64,000 nt of DNA, from assembly GCA_033961575.1 (NCBI GenBank), contig CM066738.1:71161478-71225477 (forward strand), written 5' to 3'. Origin of the DNA: Aselliscus stoliczkanus (Eukaryota > Chordata > Mammalia > Chiroptera > Hipposideridae). Under the pieces are notes generated by a model, which did no database searches, was not told the DNA's origin, and worked only from the letters and a program-made list of their open reading frames with translations. Made by a program: the position numbers and the translations under genes. Position 1 is the stretch's first letter. Each line of letters begins with the position of its first letter. Below, piece by piece: positions 36,469 through 48,411 of this stretch.

Positions 36469-37698
36469 GTAAGACTGCCTGGCTTCCAGTCCATGAGTTT
36501 GTGCCGATACCACAAAGGTCAGGAAACAGGCAGTGCGACAGACCATGAACCTCGCTCATGGTGGAGAAACTGGGGTGGGGCACCAGCCTGCCCCACTCTC
36601 CCGACGTGCAGACAGAAATCCACCAAGACGGTGATTAGATAGCAGCACAACAACTTCTCTGCCTACACACTTACAGTGGAATGCACAATACTGACCACTA
36701 TGTCAGGCACACGTACGCACACATGTGCGTGTTCTGGGATGGAGTGGCAGGTGCTTGAAACATGCATTAAGTGATGGTGTTGGCAAGCAACATTCCCACC
36801 ACTGGAAAGTATTTTTGGCTTCCTGTGGTCCCAAGAAGCTAAGAGTCTCTCAGCCTTAGTGACCACCGAGTAGCAGGGCTGTCACATTCCTCTTTCACCC
36901 ACCATTCACTGAGCTGTTGGGTTGAAGTCTGAGGAGTGAAGTTTGAAATATGAACTTGACCTCCTTGTGCTGACTCCAGGCAATCTTTATAAATCCTCCC
37001 AAAGCCTGTTTGTGGAGACGATGTAAGTGTTTCTTTGGGAAAGCCGTCCCTGCATAGTTTGCTTGCGGGTAAAGCTGCTGAGGCAGGAAACTACCTCCCT
37101 GCCACCCTCCCCCAGGACAGCTGGTCACCACTGTGACCGGACATCAGCACATGAGCCGTGATTCCCCAGGCAGGTGACAAGAAAAATACTTGTTCTGTCT
37201 TCATTCCTGAAAGCTAGCTGTTCACATAGGAATGAGGGAGGATCAAACAGAGAAGAACATCCTAGATACCTGCCAAAGGAACTGCCAAAGGTCACAGTCC
37301 CTTATCAGAGACTCCTGGGGCCTAATGTGTTCTGGAATGCTGCATTTGATGGTTTGTAAAAAGTAATAATAGTGTGTGCCTTGTGTATTACACAACACCC
37401 CAACAGCTTCTGAGGTAGCACGTTGTTATCAAACATACTAACATTTCTGCCATATAACATGAATATTCACACCCGGTGGGACAAATGAAAACTATAGATA
37501 GCTTCAAGTTCAGTTCTGGCACAAATTTGGCACAGATGAATGCCAAAAAGAGTTTCATTTTTTCAGATCTCATTGGATTTTAGAATTGCAGATAAGAGAA
37601 TATGGACCTGAACTTGGGTGGCAACGTAGCTTAGTCAGAATGCAAATCTAACATTGCCTGGGCATAATCACTTGCCATTTTTTGTCTTCACCTTTTAG
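36469..37698. other. CABLES1: Intron of 1.2 kb
   Basis: Unique sequence with no repeat that I can name and no additional exon. Confidence 0.6.
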
Positions 37699-37855
37699 AC
37701 TGTTTCTTATACCCAATTTCTGTTACCCACAAATGCCTTCGGAGCCCGGAGAAATACCATTGACTCCACCTCCTCCTTCTCCCAGTTCCGTAACCTGAGC
37801 CACCGCAGCCTCTCCATAGGACGGGCGAGTAGCACCCAGGGGAGCCTTGACACAG
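37699..37855 (+). CDS. CABLES1: CABLES1 internal coding exon (Ser/Arg-rich segment)
   Basis: It encodes 52 residues, TVSYTQFLLPTNAFGARRNT through SSFSQFRNLSHRSLSIGRAS and STQGSLDT, plus one base. The acceptor is CTTCACCTTTTAG and the donor is ACAG|GTAACC. The stretch is rich in Ser, Thr and Arg. RRNTID and HRSLSIGRA look like basophilic-kinase or 14-3-3-type phosphosites. Known family members bind 14-3-3 after AKT phosphorylation, but the mapped sites I recall are N-terminal, so a role for these is inference. The exon enters in phase 0 and leaves in phase 1. Confidence 0.95.
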
Positions 37856-38962
37856 GTAACCTGGGACCTGGCTGGGTCTGGTAGCCTGTGACAAGATGTA
37901 TCTCTGTGTACAATGTGGATTGGATCTCCCAGTGTGCAGAATGGAGGACAGAGACCCCTAGAGTGTGAGCTCATCCAGCAAGTGATGTGACTTTGGGGCA
38001 AGCCCAATTTCAGGCCAGGTAGGCTCACAACCAGGCCACAGGGTGATCTCTCAGATGAGATACCTCAGTTGCCAACCCCCTAAGCTCCCACAAGGAGAAA
38101 TGTCAAGGCCATCTTGCAGAGATGGCTGGACTCCCTGGCTTCTCGCCACCACACAGCTCCTCATCTCACTGGTTACCTGCTTTTTACCTACAGTTTCATA
38201 GTGCTCAGGTTTGGCTTTTCTTCAAATAATTTGGCCAGAAATCCAGGATCCACTGTGAGAACTTCTTTTGTGATTCTTATAGTGGGTGAGCTAACTTGAC
38301 TGCTGAAAGAAGATATGCTTGCTTCCAGCTTTGCCTAAACAAACCTCTGTAAGGATTGACACGAGGGCAAAAGCTGTTTACGAAGCAGTATTATAACTCT
38401 AAGAGAAATTCCAAATGAATATGAAGTTCCTTAGACCTGTCTGGGTGCTGAGTTTGGAAGCACCGTCCAATGTTTTGGCCACCTCTGGTCATTTACAACT
38501 GTTTTCATTGGTACCTGGTCTGAATTGTGTCTCTGTGGACACAGTAGCTTGCCTGGAAGCATTCACCCCAAAAATGTGCTTGTCATACTGCACAACTACT
38601 GATTGATCTGCAGGTTTAGAAAACGAGCCTTTTTGGTGCCACATTTTGTAATCTGTGAGTGTTCACTTCGTTTTTCATGGTCTGTGAGGTTTTGTGCTCT
38701 TCTGGGTCATGGAGATTAACACATAATTTTCTAAAATGGAAAAAATGTCAGAATGTTAAGAATTCAGTGAATCCGTTTACGGGAGGATACCCTTCATTGG
38801 CTTTCAGAGACATGCACTAAAAGTCAGAGCTAGCCACGTGACCCTGAGCCAAATGCCCTGAAGCCAGCCTTTCTTTAATTTTATACTTGGCGTTCGTAGC
38901 CCAGCTGCTTCTGCGTCAGAGGGTCTGGGGCCCCTGCTTATCTCTCTGATTGTGACCCTTAG
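37856..38962. other. CABLES1: Intron of 1.1 kb
   Basis: Unique sequence. No repeat or extra exon is recognised. Confidence 0.6.
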
Positions 38963-39066
38963 GCAGTGACCCGGGAGACTTTTTGGACTACGACCCGAAT
39001 CTCCTGGATGACCCCCAGTGGCCTTGTGGCAAGCACAAACGAGTTCTGATCTTTCCTTCGTACATG
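38963..39066 (+). CDS. CABLES1: CABLES1 internal coding exon (acidic DYDPN segment)
   Basis: It completes a Gly codon and encodes SDPGDFLDYDPNLLDDPQWP then CGKHKRVLIFPSYM, ending on a codon boundary. The acceptor is GTGACCCTTAG and the donor is ATG|GTGAGT. The segment DDPQWPCGKHKRVLIFPSYM is strongly conserved in CABLES1, CABLES2 and insect relatives, and leads into the cyclin-box-like domain. The acidic Asp-rich patch followed by a Lys/Arg cluster is visible directly. A 14.2-kb intron follows. Together with the preceding exon it forms a 261-nt block in phase 0 to phase 0. Confidence 0.96.
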
Positions 39067-40233
39067 GTGAGTAGCAGTGGAGATGTCGGTTTGCTCACCC
39101 TCTTAGCCTCCAGGGAATAGCTGGGAGGTGGCATGCGTGTCTTTGAAACGGCTGCTCTGCCTGGGTTTGGGGAGCTGTTCAAACACTGCTCTGCCAGGGG
39201 ACCTTCTTGAGAACTCCCCAGTGTGGCGTGCTTATGGACGGACCGGCATGTGCAAGTCCAGGACTCTACTGGGCACATCGCGTCAGCTGCCAGCTCGGGG
39301 CAGTGACCCTCACCGCTTGCACTTCTGGAGCTTGTGCCTCCATAGACCCTACTAGGAGAGAATCGCACATCGCTGGCAGTGCTGCGTTCAAGTTCAGCTC
39401 TGTTTGGAGTTCCTCGGTGACTGTAGGCCTCCGCATGTACTCCAAGTAAACATTTGGCACTGGACTTTGGATGACAGCATTCTCTCCTGGGAAAGTGAAA
39501 GTAGGACAATGTGGGTGTTAAATGCAAAACCTTTCCTTGCCATTTTTATTTCTTGGACTCTTCCTGTTTTTCCCTTTGTGTAATTTTGGGTTCTGCTTTT
39601 GGCTGACCACCATTTCCCACCACTCTGGGCTGCCGTTTCTCCAGACCCGAGTGGGGCCTGATGGGGTCCTTTGTACTTTCTTGGGCAGACTTTCCCTGAC
39701 TCGGAGGCAGGCCTAGCCTGGGCTGCTTTGGGAGGAGGGCAGAGCAGGGCTTGCCGGGAACCCTGCTGCACTAGCCCAGCCACACAAGACATGCGGTGGG
39801 AGAGCACTGATCCAGAATGCCCCCACTGCCTCCCTGCCAGGCCAAGAAGGGGCAGGCACAGCTGAAACGTCCTGCTTTGCTTTCCTCGCTCCTCCCCAGC
39901 TTGCGCTGTTCTCAGGAGCCCTAGCCCCAGCAGTGAGCAGAGGGCCTTTCTTCTGTGATAGGCTCTGTGTCTGCAGAAGCAAGAGTGGGGTCCAACCCCA
40001 TGTACTCCAACTCTGAACACTCACTCAGAGTTGAGTTCTCGGCAGTGGGGTTCCACCCTCCAGCTTCTCTCCTCATGGAGCATTTGGCAAGTAGCTGACA
40101 TCAGAGAAACACTGGGCAGAACTCAGGCCCTTGCCAATGACTTTCAGTGTATATCCTCTTGTCATTGAGCAAAATAGCTCAGAGATCATTCTAGTATGCC
40201 ACATTGAGTCAGAATCAATTACCAAAGACTTTT
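39067..40233. other. CABLES1: Intron start, unique sequence
   Basis: No repeat or exon is called. A minus-strand frame of 208 codons (39394-40020) overlaps shorter frames in other phases, has no recognisable domain and is taken as chance in GC-rich sequence. Confidence 0.55.
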
Positions 40234-40671
40234 TTTTTTTTAGATTTTTTTTTTTTAAATTGGGGAATTGGGGGAGGGGAACAGCACTGGGGAACCGGGG
40301 AAGGGGAACAGACAAGTTGCTGTCTTTCTGTTCTTCAGTCTAGTTGTGGAGGACGTCGCCCCACTGGCCCATGTTGGTATCGTCATTGCGCTCCTCCCGG
40401 ATGAGGCAGATCGGTCGCCGGCCTCTGGATGGTCGCTCATCGTGGCTATTGGCAGCTCACGCTGGCTGCCAGCCGCTCACTGTAGCCCATGGCAGCCCCC
40501 TGCAGCAGGGGCTGCAGCCTACACTGTTGCCAGGGCTCGCACAGCCCAGCTCCAGGTGGAGCCGTTGCTAGCTGTAGAGGGCAGTGTCACTGGCCCCCAT
40601 ATGTGGGATCCGAACCGGGGCCGCTGGCATTCCAAAACCAGCTCCCAACCAATGCACCACTCGGCCGGCCC
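40234..40671 (-). mobile_element. tRNA-derived SINE, long form (copy E), antisense
   Basis: It has the same head and body as copy D. The 3' end is altered, with an A-rich stretch instead of AATAAAATCTTT. A 12-bp duplication, CCAAAGACTTTT, flanks it at 40222-40233 and 40672-40683. In the left part, the block AGGGGAACAGCACTGGGGAA resembles a partial internal duplication of the GGGGAACAGACAAG unit. Confidence 0.9.
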
Positions 40672-40683
40672 CCAAAGACTTTT

Positions 40684-41929
40684 AATTTAAAATTTCCCTG
40701 CTCCCCATTCTCCCATCTTATTCCCTAATTCCTAACACAGAAAGCAAAACCAGAGCTATGTATAGTTATTTTTTCCCACTCTATGATCTGTGATATTATT
40801 AACTTCTTTTTCAAAACCAGGGCTTTTTCATGTAAGCTAGCACATAATAAGTGTTCAATAAATGACCAGAATCATTCCCTTAATGGTAAGGAGGGAGCAA
40901 ATGAAAGGTCATGACTCATGTAAGAATAAGGATTCTTTATGTTCACTGCTTTACTTATTAAAGTTCACTTTATTTATTAAGTAACTTGGGTTGGAAACTG
41001 TGGCTCAGGGAGCCTGCATGAGGCTGTCACAATTGACAGGAAGTGGGGTGCAGCAGCCAGAACTCCTGGCTCAGCGCTCTTCTCACTTTGCCTCTAAATC
41101 CCACATCCCTCAGCAGTCAGTGACAGAACTGCCAACTTCAGGAGGATGTGAAAATGATTTTTTAGGCTGACAGTTTAACAAATTTCTGATAGTTTAATAC
41201 ATTTTTAACAGTTTAATAAATTTTAACAAATTTATTTTCCAACAAAATAAGAGGGTGCACTATTTTTGATGGACGTTGGGATTTGGCGGGAGGCTCTTCC
41301 ATAGACATGTTAAGTCTAGTGATAACACTGACCTTTCCTTTTATAGGTCTGGTGTCAAGCTGGTGCCAGATGTGTTTTTTTCTTTCTTTAACTGGTTGTA
41401 TTGTGAGCTTCAAGTTTCTGGGCTACAGTCTCTGTGAGTGTGCCTGTGCACGTGGGTAATTTTTCCTCTTTGGACAGTGTGCTAGATGACTTGCCAAGTC
41501 AGCATATATGTCCTACTCTCCTTGTTTTATGTTCCCAAGTAGGTCATTTTTCATTTCACCACATTGACTCTATAGCCCGTGCTTCCTGTAATAGTCCATT
41601 TTTTAGAGAATGAAATTGCTCATGAACTTCATTTGCCTGGTCAGCTTTGTAAGAGCTACATCTCCTTCTCTTTTGGCCACAGATGCCGGTACTTTGATAA
41701 AATGTGGGATGCCCATTTTTCAACATTCTTGTCTCTGTCATTGACCTGCAGGTCATGTGTTACAAAGAGCCTCCAACCTGCTCCCAGGAGACTTCCTCTC
41801 TAGAAGCAGGCATGGATTATAAGGCTGTTTCACATGCATTTTACATTGAGCTTGCAGGAGGAAGAGGGTGTGATTTGGGGGATTTGTTTGTTTGCTTTAT
41901 TTTGTGTGTTGGGTAACAGGTATAGTATT
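40684..41929. other. CABLES1: Intron, unique sequence
   Basis: AT-rich with short direct repeats of a TTTAAYAAATT type at about 41173-41235. No exon is seen. Confidence 0.5.
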
Positions 41930-42260
41930 TGTCCATCCACTCAGGCAATATTGACTGAGTCCCTACTATGTGCCAGGCCAGGTGCTTCCTTATACAGTGG
42001 AGATCAAACCAGCCACATCCCCACTGTCCTCAACCTCATAATGAGTGGAGAGGTCAGACAGTGAACAAGTAGACAAATCACTGTAGTCATGAAGACGGTG
42101 AGGAAAGTTGTAGGAGGTGACAGGGAGGATTGGAAGTTGGACGCAGGCCTCAAGAAAGGCTCCCCTGAGGAAATGGCATTGAACATGAGTGCGGAAGGGT
42201 GAGAAGGAGCAGCCATGCCAGGCCTTGGTAGAGAGAGCCCATGTGCAAGACTTTGAAATG
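41930..42260 (-). repeat. L2 LINE remnant
   Basis: TTGACTGAGTCCCTACTATG, TGCCAGGCCAGGTGCTTCCT, GACAGTGAACAAGTAGACAA and GAGAAGGAGCAGCCATGCCA are reversed L2 landmarks. Confidence 0.75.
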
Positions 42261-42294
42261 TGATAGAAGTTGACTTTGTATGAAATCAGTTTTT

Positions 42295-42405
42295 GTTTTG
42301 TTTTGTTTTTAGAGGGCAGTGTCACTGGCCCTCATATGTGGGATCCGAACCCAGGCCGCTGGCCTCCCAAGCCAGCGCTTAACCACCGCGCCACTCGGCC
42401 AGCCC
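42295..42405 (-). mobile_element. tRNA-derived SINE, short form (copy G), antisense
   Basis: On the minus strand it runs GGGCTGGCCGAGTGGCGCGG to GCCAGTGACACTGCCCTCTA and a short A-rich tail containing CAAAA units. Flanks AAATCAGTTTTT (about 42283) and AAATCGGTATTT (about 42408) look like a diverged duplication. Confidence 0.8.
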
Positions 42406-42442
42406 TAAAATCGGTATTTTTAATAGTAAAAGTTGTTGCCTT

Positions 42443-42508
42443 TTCCAAGAGAGACAGAAAGAGAAAGAGAGAAAGACAAAGAGAGAGGGAGGGAGAGAGA
42501 GAGAGAAG
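42443..42508. repeat. (GA)n-rich low-complexity tract
   Basis: Purine-rich AGAGAGACAGAAAGAGAAAG and GAGAGAGGGAGGGAGAGAGA blocks. Confidence 0.9.
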
Positions 42509-43139
42509 TCAAGCTTGTAGAATGATGACCCTGACAAACCCTGTACTAGCTCAATCTCAAGTGCAGGGAGCTAGACTTGTAATAGGCACTGACTACCAAG
42601 GTGGACAGAGAGAGGTACAGGTTTGTTTGACCCAGGTGGTTGAAAGCCCTCTTTGGCCCCTAGTCGGATGGGGCACTTTGACCAGACAGACCTGGCTTGG
42701 AATACTCCTGCTACGGTGTGAACCCTCATCACCTACAGGGCACCCTCTGCAGGTAGACGTCACACCCATGTGAAAGCCGTGCAGCCCTGTTCCTCTGCCC
42801 ACTCTTCGGGGTTCCCTGATAAGGAAGGTCTTTACTTGGAGATTGGGGAAGGGAGCCGACATGCTAAATTACAGACTGATTGTACGCATCGCCCACCTCC
42901 CTGTGTCAGAGCCCAAGGCCTCTGGGGTCCTGCCGCCTACGCCTGTATTCCTTAGGCCCCCAGGACAGTTCAAGTGAGGCCAGCCCAGCAGAGACCTTGA
43001 GCTGAGGCCTGTTGTCCAGTGTTTTGGGGCGCCCTATACTTGTGGAATTTCAGGGTCTGACATGTTCATGTGGCCTCTGCGGAATCAAGCAACCTTGAAA
43101 GTGATGAACTAGTCCTTTCACCCGATCAAATCCTGCTGC

Positions 43140-43655
43140 AGCCATTTATTTTTCTTTTCATATTAAAGTATAATTTGCATATTAAGGTATAATACTCTGA
43201 TCAAGATCTAGAACATTTCTATCCCCTTAGAACGTTCTCTCCTGCCCACCATCCCCTCTGCCTTTCATCCCCTCCCCACAAAGGCAACTGCTCTTCTAAC
43301 TTCTGTCACCACAGATTAGTTTTGCTTATTGTAGAACTTCATATAAATGGAGCCATATATTATATACTCTATTTTTTATTTGGTCTGTCTTTTTCCACAC
43401 AACCTAATATCTGTGAGATTCACTTTTTTGCATGTATCAATAAGTGGTTTTTAATTGCTAAGTAGAGTTCCATTGTATGGATTGATATACCATAGTTCAT
43501 TTATCCATTGTCCTGTTGATGGACATTTGGGTTGTTTCCAGTTTAGGGATATGTTGAATATTGCTTCTGCAAACATTCCTGTAGAAGTCTGTTTGTGGAC
43601 ATATACCTTCACTTCTCTTTGGCAAATACCTAGGATTAGGCTTTCTGAGTCATAG
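43140..43655 (-). mobile_element. L1 fragment, antisense
   Basis: GAACTTCATATAAATGGAGC, TCATTTATCCATTGTCCTGT, TGATGGACATTTGGGTTGTT and GCAAATACCTAGGATTAGG are the reverse of the L1 ORF2-end and 3' region. Frames are broken. Confidence 0.8.
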
Positions 43656-45084
43656 TGTAGGTGATATTCACCAACCCAGATATAGTTGGATGTATATTTT
43701 CATTCCTGTTGGTTCTATTATGGTATAAGATCAAAAGGACACTCATTGCCACAGTTGGGATATGCCTTAAAGTGGGAGGGTTCCAGAGGGTAACATTTCC
43801 CTGAGGAAGAGGAAGAAGCCTGTTATTTACAAAGTTTAAGTGGCACCGCTTTAAAATTGGGTTCGCGTTCATAGTTCAAATAGTATTCTTTAACTTTGAT
43901 CCGTGCAGGTCACCCCCACTGTTAGCCACTGTGATAGGGCAAAAGTGAAATTTTGAACAACAAAATTCCTGGGGCAGGTGGGGAACCCAAATGGCAGTTG
44001 CCCCTGTGATTTTTGCCGTAGAGTTTCTAGAAGGTGACCACAGAACATGAAAGGACGTGGAGCCTCCTGGCTGCATGCAGGTTCTTGTAGGGCCTTAGCT
44101 AAAGATGGTGTTTCTCAGTGCCCCGAGGGAGGGCGGGAGTCTTCGTGTCAGAACCGGACATTTCCTCCTTTGTGTACCTCCTGGCTTGTAATTCAAGTTT
44201 CACTAGAGGGTGGTTATTTATCATTAGAACCTGGCTGTTGAAGTAGGTGGTGGGTTCCCGCCCGCTCCCCGCCCCCCGCCCCCCCCACACACACACCTTG
44301 GGCGTGGAGAGCAAGTAAGAAGAGAAAGTAAGTGAAAGAGTTGACTGAGACAATGCCAAAAAATTAATGTTACTTGAATGGATTTCTGGATGCTTTTCCT
44401 TTCTTCAGGAAGAAATCCCTCTTGAGTTGTTTTGACAAAAAGAAAACCGACTAACAACCCTTTTGATATCTATAGTATATACATCTCAAGAGGACATGTG
44501 ATAAAGTACCTATTCTCTTATTTAATATTACAATCTAAGTATCATAGAAAAACCCCTCCTTCTACCCACATCTCCCCAGTGTTGTGAGAATATATCTTAA
44601 AACTTAATTTTTTGGTACACTGTGAGATGCTGCCAGTGGGAAAGAGAAGACTCACTATGAGGAAGACTAGTTCAGCCTTCCATGTGGTGGGTGATTGGAC
44701 TGTGCTTTTGCACACCACACCTTCATTTTCACCGGAAGTTGTCTTAATGATGTAGGCACATATTTACCTGTTTACAGGGTGCATTTATTGAGAAGCTATA
44801 AAGCAGCTTGAGCCCTGTGGGCCCTCCCTTGCAAGGCTCAGGTTTCAAGGTGTGTGAAGTTTATTCAATTCAGGAGACCCACTTTAAGAAAAGTCATGCA
44901 ATGTTACAAAAACACCATGGGGAGCCCCCCCTGAGGCTTGAAAGAGCCCTGAAATTCCCCAGCTCCAGGGAAAATCTGCTAGGCACCCACCCAGGAGCTG
45001 AGCAGCAGGCTCTTGGAGGCCTGACACCTTTTGGTATAAGTGTTAAAAATAAAATGCCGTATTGTATTACAGTGAGAGTTTTCT

Positions 45085-45085
<1 letters not shown>
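43656..45085. other. CABLES1: Intron, unique sequence
   Basis: A C-rich tract with a CA tail lies at about 44259-44297. No exon is found. Confidence 0.5.

Positions 45086-45136
<51 letters not shown>
45086..45136. repeat. (GT)n microsatellite
   Basis: About 25 uninterrupted GT units, likely polymorphic. Confidence 0.97.
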
Positions 45137-45138
<2 letters not shown>

Positions 45139-45139
45139 A

Positions 45140-45365
45140 CAGCTTTATTGGATATAATTCACATATCATATAATTCACCTCTTTAAAGTGTACAGTTCAG
45201 CAGATTATTAGTATATTCAGAAAGTTGTGCAGCCATCACTATAGTCACTTTCAAGACATTTTCATCATCCCCAAAAGAAGCTCCTACCGCTAACCTCCCA
45301 CCCTCTAAGCCCTAGGCAGCCACTTATCTACTTTCTGTCTCTCTAGACTTCCCTATTCTGGATTT
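45140..45365 (-). mobile_element. L1 3' fragment, antisense
   Basis: TTTATTGGATATAATTCACA, TTTAAAGTGTACAGTTCAGC, AAGTTGTGCAGCCATCACTA and CTAGACTTCCCTATTCTGGA form a reversed old L1 3' region. Confidence 0.8.
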
Positions 45366-45473
45366 TTAAAAATCTTCTTTTCCTTATAAAAATAATACAA
45401 TATGACATGTTAGCTTTATATTTTACCCAAGATGTTGCAGCATCTGTTTCCTTTCTATGTATTTGTTTCACAT

Positions 45474-45638
45474 GTTTGTTTGTTTGTTTGTTTGTTTGTT
45501 TGTTTAGCTGAGCCATCCTGCCACCTGTTGGCAGCTCAGTGGCAGCTCAGCTCGGGCTGGGCATCGAACTGCTGTTGCTCAGAGCTCAGCTCGCACTCTT
45601 GAGCAAGCTCTTAACCAACTGAGCCACTCAGCCAGGCC
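45474..45638 (-). mobile_element. Second tRNA-derived SINE family, antisense
   Basis: On the minus strand it starts GGCCTGGCTGAGTGGCTCAG and TTGGTTAAGAGCTTGCTC, has a B-box-like CAGTTCGATGCCC, a short body with GCCAACAGGTGGCAGGATGG, and a (CAAA)n tail (the GTTT run at 45474-45505). Head, body and tail differ from the GGCCGGCC family, so this is a separate lineage of elements. No exact target duplication is seen. Confidence 0.75.
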
Positions 45639-45640
45639 CT

Positions 45641-46737
45641 GTCTCAGATTTTTGATAATTATTTTTGTGATTTTTAGCCCGACCCACCATATACAGTTCA
45701 TTGGCCCATGCTTTGAGCCCACCATTTAAGAACATGCATTTAAAAGTACATCCTAATACTATCTGGGTGTGTGTGAACTCAGGTTTCACACACATACATA
45801 TCCCAAGTGTCATCTCAAGCGGAGGGAGACACTACAGAAGTTTCTGTAGTACCAGATATATATTTGACAAATATATCTGAAACTGAACGTGCTTTGCACT
45901 ACCTGGTAAATCCACATGGTTGTGTAAATCTGAAGCAGGGCAGCTTTTCCTGTGTTTCTTTCCTTGATTTGGAAACCATTTTATTTCAGTGAGGAAAACT
46001 GAAAAGCTGCCCCCTCTAAGGAGAGGGAAGGGAGAATAAATCCAGGATTGTGTATTTGGAATCTGATGGGTAGAAACAGCCACAAATGCAGCCCAATCCT
46101 GCATAGGCTGACCGCCCATTCCCATAGTTTCCTTGTGATTTACTGTCCTCTTAGGGAAAAGGATTAAATGCATAGAACAGCCAAAATACCCAGCTGTTCG
46201 TGGTTAGATAGATTTAGCTGTGGACTGCTGCTCCATTTAATTACCTTAGCAAGCATGTAACATCTGCTTTCCCAGTGCCCAGCTGAGCTCGGAGCGCCAA
46301 TGAATGTCGGACAAGTGCGAGAGAAGCAGATTAGCCCTGGTTGTGCGGTGGCTCTTGGTGCTGGAAGGAGCTGCAGATATCACTGCCTTATCTCCCTCCT
46401 TCCTTCCACAGGCCAGAAAACCGACGCTTGGGGAGGCTACATGCCTGTCCCTGCTGGCTGCTAGGGCTGGAACCTGGCTCCTTTGGAATGTTCCGGCCCC
46501 TAAAGGCCCCTCTGACCCAGAGGGGAACAGTAGCAGAGCCCACAGCATGCTAACACCTGTGGAGAGCTGCTCACAAGAACTCCCAGGGAGATGTGGAGGG
46601 CAGGAGAGTGGGGCCCATATCAAGCCCCATGGTGGAAAAGCACCTTTTATGTTGTTTCTGTTGGAATCATATCAACAACCTGTCAGCTCTGAGCCCCACA
46701 TTGTTCTCCAGTGTTGTCATTGGGCATGTGCCCCCTG
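45641..46737. other. CABLES1: Intron, unique sequence
   Basis: No exon or named repeat. The 215-codon frame at 46304-46951 reads through a CA microsatellite and overlaps other frames, so it is not accepted. Confidence 0.55.

Positions 46738-46769
<32 letters not shown>
46738..46769. repeat. (CA)n microsatellite
   Basis: About 15 CA units. Confidence 0.95.
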
Positions 46770-46771
<2 letters not shown>

Positions 46772-48084
46772 GCTATTTCAGGTCTCTGCTCACTGGTCCC
46801 CATCACTTCTGTTGCACCCCCACCTCAGCCTGAGAGGCCTTCATTTTACGGCATGAAGATTGTTGCTGTGGGCTGGGATGGGGCCCAAGTTCAGTTCTGT
46901 GGAGGCCCCCTCCCTTCTCTCATAATGAGTCAAGCCTCTATTTGTTTTTGAAAAAGCAAAGGATGTCTCAGTGTCTCCGCATTAGATGTAGACAGTTGTG
47001 GTCTTAACCATCTTTTCCTGTTATCTCAGAAGGGATTCATGGCCTTCCTTTCCTAACTCTGCCTCTTCTCTCTGGCGGGGCAAGGTGGCAGGGTTCCTTT
47101 CTGAATTGCATTTCTCTGGACAGTCTGAGTTTTGGTGGTCTCCTCTTCTCAGCTGACCTTCCCCCCTCCCCCTTTATGTAGCTGTGCACACACAGCTTCT
47201 CCACAGCTGAGCAGCTGTGAGAACGTGCATTTAAGCGATCTGTCACCCCAAGCACAGAATGGCCCCCTCTGCAAAAACACAGGAGGGCTGTAGCTGCCCA
47301 TCCATCATACAGCCCAGCCCAGCTGTCGGCCACTGCTGGGGCCACTGGAAGCCTGAATCTGGCAAATCCGATGGCCTGTAATTAGGTGGGATTGAAAACA
47401 GTGGTCACTCAGTCTGCCCAAGACCAGGAAGGAACCACAGCCTGTCTATTAGCACTTTGATTAATAGTAACATACACAGGGTGTTGCCAGTCTTTATAAA
47501 CTGTGCAATTAGACTGAGAAGGGAGCCAGAACAAAGCATTGGCCTCACTTTTAATTCATTCTCTCTCAAGCAAGAATGAATGAATGGCTGCAGGCCCATG
47601 GTAATCCCACTTCTGCAGCTCAGCCTCCTATCACTGGAAAGAGGATGACTGTCTCTCAGGGTGGTGGGGGAGGTCCAGCCCCTAAAGGATGTCACATGGC
47701 CCAATCGAGACAGATAGGACCATGCAGAGGAATCCTGGCTGCTGTATTCCAGAAAGTGTTTCTTAGAAGGAACTGGAGCTGAGGACAGCAAGGATTGTCA
47801 TCCCTCCTGGAATCTGCCTGAAGAAGGGGTGGCCCTGGGCTCAGGGTGATTCTTCCAATACCCAGAGTCTGGCCCATGTAAGGCTAGTGTGGAGCAGTGG
47901 GCTCCAGGCATAGCATGTGTGCTAAATCCTATCTGAGCAGGGGCCTGAGAGCAGATTGTCATGTTGGAGGCCACCCCCACAGCTACCCGGATTGTGTACT
48001 TACTCAGCTGAGTGTGAGCAGGACCTGGAGCAGCTCCATAGATCTGGTGCCCTGCAGTCATCAACATAAAGTGGAGGATGGAGA
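46770..48084. other. CABLES1: Intron, unique sequence
   Basis: Nothing recognised beyond overlapping chance frames on both strands. Confidence 0.5.
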
Positions 48085-48200
48085 AGCCAGATGAAGAAAC
48101 TGAGGAACAGAGCTGAAACAGTTTACACAAGGCTGTCCAGCTACTGAGTGGAAGAGCTGGGGTTTAAAGCCAAGAATCTGGTTCGAGTCTGGGATCTTCC
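48085..48200 (-). repeat. MIR SINE remnant
   Basis: GATGAAGAAACTGAGGAACA and AAGGCTGTCCAGCTACTGAG with AAGAGCTGGGGTTTAAAGCC are reversed MIR landmarks. Confidence 0.7.
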
Positions 48201-48306
48201 CCACTGAGCTGCAGCTCAAAGAAGTGAAGACAAAAACCAGATGGACGAGAGCTGTCTCAGCAAGCAAAGGGAGTAGCGAAGGAAAAAAACATGGAAAGTG
48301 CACTCT

Positions 48307-48331
48307 CAGACTAAGGCCAAGGCCAAGGCCA
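48307..48331. repeat. Short AAGGCC tandem repeat
   Basis: Three to four copies of a 6-bp unit (AAGGCC). Confidence 0.85.
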
Positions 48332-48411
48332 AAACCTGGTGCCCGGGGCAGAGCTGGGCCAATCAGAGAACAGCAGGGCCACATAGTAGCACCATTACGC
48401 ACAGACACCAC

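Noticed and set aside
38988..39527. 179-codon minus-strand frame over a CABLES1 exon
   Set aside because: It is partly the antisense shadow of the real exon at 38963-39066.
39394..40020. 208-codon minus-strand open frame
   Set aside because: GC-rich intron sequence with competing frames of similar length, and no family resemblance.
40268..40690. Frames of up to 140 codons near 31700-32000, 40270-40730 and 54450-54900
   Set aside because: These are readings of the GC-rich body of the long SINE form, not genes.
46304..46951. 215-codon + strand open frame
   Set aside because: It runs through a CA microsatellite, overlaps several other frames and has no recognisable domain or splice context.
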